Both the position numbers and the translations under genes were made by a program. Below are positions 62,259 to 64,000 of a stretch of DNA of 64,000 bases, one piece after another. Where the stretch lies: the NCBI RefSeq assembly GCF_015670405.1, contig NZ_JADPBQ010000016.1:19528-83527 (forward strand), in the 5' to 3' direction. Source of the DNA: Clostridium sp. 1001271B_151109_B4 (GTDB lineage: Bacteria; Bacillota; Clostridia; Clostridiales; Clostridiaceae). Position 1 is the stretch's first letter; each line of letters begins with the position of its first letter. The notes beneath the pieces are model-generated. The model worked only from the letters and a program-made list of their open reading frames with translations, was not told the origin of the DNA and did no database searches.

Positions 62259-63275
62259 ATGGCTGTTAAAGATAAAAAGGTCGGAAAACAAACAATAAAG
62301 TTAGAAAATCCGCCTAAAATTATTTCAACTTATTCTATAGTAGGTCCGAAGGAAGGTGATGGACCCTTAAAAGATTATTTTCATGAAATAATTAGTGATG
62401 ATACATTGGGGAAAGATAGTTTTGAAAAGGCTGAATCTGAAATGATGTACACAGCAATAAAAGGCGCTATAAGTGCAGCTAATTTAACAGAGGAAAAAAT
62501 AGATTATTTATTTGCCGGTGATTTATTAAATCAAATAACATCATCAAGTTTTGCAGCGAGAGAACTTAACATACCATTTATTGGATTGTATGGTGCATGT
62601 TCTACAATGTCAGAATCATTAAGTATGGCATCATTGTTTTTAGATGGTGGATTTGGAAGTTATATTGTAGCTTCAACATCTTCACATTTTAGTGCAGCTG
62701 AAAGACAATTTAGATTTCCTTTAGAATATGGTTGCCAAAGATGTCCAACATGCCAATGGACAGTTACTGGTTCTGGGGCCATGGTATTAGGAAGAAGTGG
62801 AGATTATCCTAGAGTTACTTATGTTACAACAGGATTAGTAAAGGATTATGGAATAAAGGATGCTAATAATATGGGAGCAGCAATGGCACCTGCGGCTGTA
62901 GATACTATATATAATCATTTTAAAGATACAGGTCGAACTCCTAAAGATTATGACATTATTGCAACCGGAGATTTAGGTAAAGTAGGAAAAGAAATTACTA
63001 CTAAGCTACTTGCAGAGTATGGTTATGATGTTAAGGATAATTATATTGATTGCGGAGATATGATTTTTGATGATGAAAGGCAAAAGACTGACTCAGGTGG
63101 AAGTGGATGTGGATGTTCTGCAGTTGTTACCTGCGGATATTTATATAAAAAATTAATGAGAAGAGAAATAAAAAGTGTATTATTAGTTTCAACTGGAGCA
63201 TTAATGAGTACTACATCATCTCTTCAAGGTGAGACTATTCCAGGAATAGCGCATGCAGTTGCTATTGAATTTTAA
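62259..63275 (+). CDS. spoVAD: Stage V sporulation protein AD
   Basis: The 338-residue soluble protein has a thiolase-like fold (FIGLYGACSTMSESLSMASL, CGCSAVVTCGYLYKKL). SpoVAD binds dipicolinic acid and is needed for its uptake into the forespore. It starts 16 bases after spoVAC with an AGGGAGG site and is followed by spoVAE. Confidence 0.96.
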   Translation: MAVKDKKVGKQTIKLENPPKIISTYSIVGPKEGDGPLKDYFHEIISDDTLGKDSFEKAESEMMYTAIKGAISAANLTEEKIDYLFAGDLLNQITSSSFAARELNIPFIGLYGACSTMSESLSMASLFLDGGFGSYIVASTSSHFSAAERQFRFPLEYGCQRCPTCQWTVTGSGAMVLGRSGDYPRVTYVTTGLVKDYGIKDANNMGAAMAPAAVDTIYNHFKDTGRTPKDYDIIATGDLGKVGKEITTKLLAEYGYDVKDNYIDCGDMIFDDERQKTDSGGSGCGCSAVVTCGYLYKKLMRREIKSVLLVSTGALMSTTSSLQGETIPGIAHAVAIEF

Positions 63276-63298
63276 TAAGAAATTGGAGGGAATTTATA

Positions 63299-63655
63299 AT
63301 GGACTATGTTAGTGCATTTATTGTTGGAGGATTGATATGTGTTGTTGCTCAAATATTAATGGATACAACAAAACTCACTCCTGCAAGGATATTGGTTATT
63401 TTTGTAACATTAGGAGCTATTCTTGGCGGATTTGGAATTTATGATAAGTTAATTGAAATAGGAGGTGCTGGAGCTACAATTCCATTACCTAGTTTTGGTA
63501 ATTCGTTAGCTGATGCTGCAATAAAGGGAGTTAAAGAAGATGGCTTACTTGGAGCATTCACAGGAGGAATTAAAGGTGCAGCTGGAGGAATCACTGCATC
63601 AATATTTTTTGGGTATTTAATGGCTCTTATATTTAACCCTAAAACAAAAAAATAA
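63299..63655 (+). CDS. spoVAE: Stage V sporulation protein AE
   Basis: The 118-residue membrane protein has three to four helices and the GGFGIYDKLIEIGGAGATIP signature. It is a component of the spore dipicolinate channel. TTGGAGGG precedes the ATG. No clear terminator follows. Confidence 0.95.
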   Translation: MDYVSAFIVGGLICVVAQILMDTTKLTPARILVIFVTLGAILGGFGIYDKLIEIGGAGATIPLPSFGNSLADAAIKGVKEDGLLGAFTGGIKGAAGGITASIFFGYLMALIFNPKTKK

Positions 63656-63698
63656 CTTAGATTAAATATATACATAATGATTTAATTACTAAAATAGA

Positions 63699-63713
63699 TG
63701 ATAATTATTATCA
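63699..63713. promoter_or_regulatory. Perfect Fur box
   Basis: TGATAATTATTATCA is a perfect 7-1-7 inverted repeat matching the Fur consensus. It lies 60 bases before the DUF1540 start and after spoVAE, so iron control of the DUF1540 gene is likely. Confidence 0.7.
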
Positions 63714-63773
63714 AGAATAATATTAATTTCTAGGGTAAAAATAATAGGGTAATGAAGATAAGGAGGTGATATT

Positions 63774-63932
63774 ATGGCTAAGAATCCAAGTATTAAATGT
63801 AGTGTGCAACAATGCAAACATCATGATTGCTCAGAAAATTATTGTACATTAAATGCAATAACAGTTGGTACTCATGAAGCAAATCCAACAGTTGTTGAAT
63901 GTACAGATTGTCAATCTTTCGTACTAAAATAA
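63774..63932 (+). CDS. DUF1540 domain protein
   Basis: The 52-residue protein has the DUF1540 Cys pattern: IKCSVQQCKHHDCSENYCTL, then VECTDCQSFVL, with six Cys in total. Such small Cys-rich domains probably bind metal; the function is unknown. AAGGAGG precedes the ATG and a perfect Fur box lies upstream. Confidence 0.88.
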   Translation: MAKNPSIKCSVQQCKHHDCSENYCTLNAITVGTHEANPTVVECTDCQSFVLK

Positions 63933-64000
63933 GAGATAAAAAGAAGGGGCTGTATCAAAATAAATTTTGATAATAGCCGATAAAAAAAGGAGGGTTCGAA
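63933..64000 (+). other. Right edge: hairpin and next ribosome site
   Basis: ATCAAAAT (63954-63961) pairs with ATTTTGAT (63964-63971), with outer GGCT/AGCC. No T run follows. AAAAAAAGGAGGG at about 63983-63995 is a ribosome site for a gene beyond the window. Confidence 0.4.

Noticed and set aside
63940..63980. Insertion-sequence end (GGGGCTGTATCAAAA-like)
   Set aside because: The arm pairs with a nearby copy to make a simple hairpin, and no transposase or target duplication is visible before the window ends.

Overview
The window is very AT-rich chromosome from a spore-forming, Gram-positive anaerobe, most likely a Clostridium (sensu stricto). The support is the complete spoIIA operon (spoIIAA-spoIIAB-sigF), spoVAC-spoVAD-spoVAE, strong AGGAGG ribosome sites, clostridial families (GGGtGRT protein, DUF1540, DUF975, DUF4003) and short operons separated by stable hairpin terminators. 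The species cannot be fixed from sequence alone.

Layout. 0.3-17.4 kb holds envelope and housekeeping genes: cardiolipin synthase, a LysR/YeiH divergent pair, a corrinoid adenosyltransferase, a polysaccharide deacetylase, a PAP2 protein, an Mrp/NBP35 ATPase, an LtaS-like sulfatase, a membrane-anchored MutS-like ATPase, an SGNH-fold protein without its catalytic Ser and two low-complexity secreted proteins, plus a decayed GGDEF gene. 17.4-32.7 kb is a SIR2-type deacetylase gene split by an integrated element of about 14.6 kb (18043-32617). 32.8-48.6 kb holds peptide deformylase, aspartate 4-decarboxylase, methionine aminopeptidase, ABC exporters (one with a GntR repressor), a nitroreductase, DUF4097 and DUF975 proteins, a broken YesL-like gene, an S66 peptidase, MgtC, Ogt and tRNA-Leu(CAA). 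48.7-64 kb holds a ZIP transporter, a Fur-box-flanked gene remnant, a NifU-like/GGGtGRT operon behind a structured leader, aspartokinase, DinB, DeoC, a Lon-like protease, the two sporulation operons and a Fur-box-preceded DUF1540 gene.

The most interesting part is the element. It is bounded by an 8-base direct repeat (TCAGTTGA) and carries a large serine recombinase. Joining the flanks across the repeat rebuilds an uninterrupted 246-codon SIR2 gene, so the target gene is certain. The element brings its own promoter-like sequence, ribosome site and SIR2-like 5' end, which replaces the severed one in frame. The result is a chimeric SIR2 with a duplicated NAD-loop motif. Inside are a replication-type HTH protein, an SF2 helicase, four small ribbon-helix-helix-like proteins, an HTH protein, a run of unknown genes ending in an HK97-type prohead protease with no capsid, portal or terminase, and a type III restriction-modification system at the right edge. 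This gene set suggests a phage satellite (PICI-like) or a remnant of one that carries host-defence cargo and modifies the gene it enters. The satellite assignment is inference. The boundaries and the gene rescue are read directly from the sequence.
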